Shown here: in pieces, positions 4,190 to 5,601 of the stretch
Layout: each line of letters begins with the position of its first letter
How positions within the stretch are numbered: the first letter of the stretch is position 1
DNA from: DATKMG01 sp035541995
Lineage (GTDB): Bacteria; Acidobacteriota; Terriglobia; Versatilivoradales; Versatilivoraceae
Assembly (NCBI GenBank): GCA_035541995.1
Contig: DATKMG010000226.1
Coordinates: 1-5,601 of the forward strand
Direction of reading: 5' to 3'
Length of the DNA: 5,601 nucleotides
The notes under the pieces: model-generated
The model's database searches: none
What the model was told of the DNA's origin: nothing
The model's input: only the letters and a program-made list of their open reading frames with translations
Translations under genes and position numbers: made by a program

Positions 4190-5601
4190 CTAAGGCAGCT
4201 CGTCCACTTCAAATTTTTCCTTGTACTCCATCTCATCAGGCCGATCCGGGGCAGTCACCGGCAATTCAATACGCCCCATGCCCAGCCCGGGGGAATAGGC
4301 ACTGACGACTGCCCGTCCGGTTCTAGGGGTAGAGCGAAATGCAACAACGGTCTTTCCGGCAATCACATTCCAGGTCAGGCCCGCCCCGTGCCCCAGCCAG
4401 GACTGCTCCAAAAGTTCACCGGGCCCGTAAGAGGTGAAGGTGATGGCATGCTGAGACGAAGGAACTACCGTCCCCTTGGAGTCGACGACGCTGGCTGTAA
4501 TGTAGGCAAGGCTCTCCAGATCCCCCGATCGGAGTTGTTGAACATCAGACTCGAGGGCGATGTGGTGGGGAGAACCCGCCGTCTTCATTTCATACTCTAT
4601 TTCCTTCCCCGAACTGCGGGCTACAGCTTTCAAAGTCCCCGGTTGATAAGGAACTTGCCAGATCCGAGGAGGCTGGGTAAGGCCTGGATAGTCCCCTCTG
4701 GGCTTGGTTCCCAGGGACTTTCCATTGAGAAACAGTTCGACGTCGTTGGCATTGCTATAGACCTTCACAGGTTTGATACTGCCTTCCTCTCCGGGCCAGG
4801 TCCAGTGTCCCACGATATGTACCATGAGCTTGGGATTCCACTGGCTCTGATAAAAGTAATAGACCTCTTTAGGAATTCTCCAGACATCCCCCACTCCAAA
4901 GGCGACGACGTGAGGAATGACGACGTCATATGTTTCTCCGTCATAGTCGAACTGGTTCCATATCATCCCCCCCGCCATCCAGGGGCGCTGGTTCAACTGG
5001 CTCAGGTATTTCTCGTGGTTTTGACAGGCCAGATCTTCACTTCCCGGCCCCATGCCGTAGATCCCGCGGCCCATGAGCGAAGCACTGTATTCTGCCGTCA
5101 TAAAGCATCGCTTGGGATATTTTACATGTTTTTCATCCGTCTCTTTGTCGACCCCGAGCCCCACCACGTCCACCAAGGCTTCAATTTCATCACCACGTGG
5201 CGCATGCATCGCAACGGGGCGAGTCGGGTCGAGTTCGCGGTATCTCTTGCTCACGGTTTCTACGACCTTGATTGACACCTTCTCAGGCGCATTGACTTCA
5301 CCGGCAATTCCCCAGACGATGACCGAGGGATGATTTCGATCCCGTTCAATCATTTCATTGGCCATGATATTGACGTTGGCGATGTACTGATTGGGATCCC
5401 CAATCTCCTTATTGATGGGCAATTCATCCCAGACCATCAAGCCGAGCTGGTCGGATGCATCCATTGTTGCTACATCGTGGGGATAGTGGGAGGTCCGCCA
5501 GAAATTCACCCCCATCTCCTTTATCAGTTCCATATCTTTTGCATGCCGTGAGTTGGGGAGCGCATTGCCCATACCTGGATAGGACTGATGCCAATTAGTA
5601 C
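4190..5601 (-). CDS. Glycoside hydrolase family 2 (beta-galactosidase-like), N-terminus outside window
   Basis: C-terminal 469 or so residues of a GH2 enzyme, which hydrolyses beta-linked sugars by a retaining mechanism. The frame is open to the window edge (NWHQSYPG precedes the internal ATG at 5572), so the sugar-binding and Ig-like N-terminal domains lie outside. Numbering from that internal Met: the TIM barrel spans about 1-245 with RTSHYP (26-31), the acid/base region HPSVIVWGIAGEVN with candidate E92 (5297-5299), nucleophile candidate E161 in MTAEYS (5090-5092), and WMAGGMIWNQFDYDGE. A DUF4982-like domain (about 265-335, VYSNANDVELFLNGKSLG) and a GH2 C-terminal Ig-like domain (about 336-440) follow. 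The residue before the acid/base is Gly instead of the near-universal Asn of clan GH-A. Beta-galactosidase, beta-glucuronidase or another specificity cannot be separated here. It is convergent with the kinase gene and probably independent of it. Confidence 0.92.
   Translation of the reverse strand, partial: TNWHQSYPGMGNALPNSRHAKDMELIKEMGVNFWRTSHYPHDVATMDASDQLGLMVWDELPINKEIGDPNQYIANVNIMANEMIERDRNHPSVIVWGIAGEVNAPEKVSIKVVETVSKRYRELDPTRPVAMHAPRGDEIEALVDVVGLGVDKETDEKHVKYPKRCFMTAEYSASLMGRGIYGMGPGSEDLACQNHEKYLSQLNQRPWMAGGMIWNQFDYDGETYDVVIPHVVAFGVGDVWRIPKEVYYFYQSQWNPKLMVHIVGHWTWPGEEGSIKPVKVYSNANDVELFLNGKSLGTKPRGDYPGLTQPPRIWQVPYQPGTLKAVARSSGKEIEYEMKTAGSPHHIALESDVQQLRSGDLESLAYITASVVDSKGTVVPSSQHAITFTSYGPGELLEQSWLGHGAGLTWNVIAGKTVVAFRSTPRTGRAVVSAYSPGLGMGRIELPVTAPDRPDEMEYKEKFEVDELP

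Noticed and set aside
5162..5179. CACCACGTCCACCAAGGC, resembling the repeat family, inside the GH2 gene
   Set aside because: Only a short stretch matches, it lies in a conserved coding frame, and no partner arm is nearby. Chance similarity is the simpler reading.
4151..5275. A long plus-strand open frame opposite the GH2 gene
   Set aside because: The minus-strand frame has clear GH2 motifs along its full length. The plus-strand product shows no domain and is an antisense shadow.

Overview
The window is bacterial chromosomal DNA with dense coding and moderate GC. It holds the end of an ABC-transporter permease gene, a small GxxExxY gene in an inverted-repeat cassette, a two-component operon (NtrC-type regulator plus membrane histidine kinase) and, on the opposite strand, most of a glycoside hydrolase family 2 gene that runs off the right edge. 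A MacB/FtsX-type permease next to an NtrC-type pair, GxxExxY genes with repeat ends, and a large GH2 enzyme are combinations I associate with Acidobacteriota and neighbouring phyla (Planctomycetota, Verrucomicrobiota, Bacteroidota-like lineages). That assignment is an inference from gene content, not a marker-gene result.

Layout: 1-840 (+) is the 3' part of a MacB/FtsX permease. 841-1305 is almost entirely a roughly 440-bp cassette made of two 26-bp inverted repeats (857-882 and 1271-1296, 25/26 identical as reverse complements) around a 137-residue GxxExxY gene (854-1267). 1306-2679 (+) is a sigma-54-dependent response regulator, and 2676-3980 (+) is its histidine kinase, overlapping it by four bases. 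3981-4189 has no convincing gene. It is filled by a second, gene-less element of about 193 bp whose ends (3983-4009 and 4149-4175) belong to the same repeat family. 4190-5601 (-) is a GH2 glycosidase, partial at its N-terminus.

How the parts fit: the kinase is expected to phosphorylate the regulator, which would activate sigma-54 promoters, plausibly including the adjacent transporter operon. The GxxExxY cassette looks like a later insertion exactly between the permease and the regulator. The gene-less element occupies the gap between the convergent kinase and GH2 genes. The GH2 gene looks like an independent neighbour.

The most interesting signal is the repeat family. One copy carries a gene for a PD-(D/E)XK-like protein whose first residues are encoded by the repeat itself. 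The other copy has related ends, no such gene, and internal dyad symmetry, as a non-autonomous (MITE-like) relative would. The two copies bracket the two-component operon. No transposase is visible in the window.
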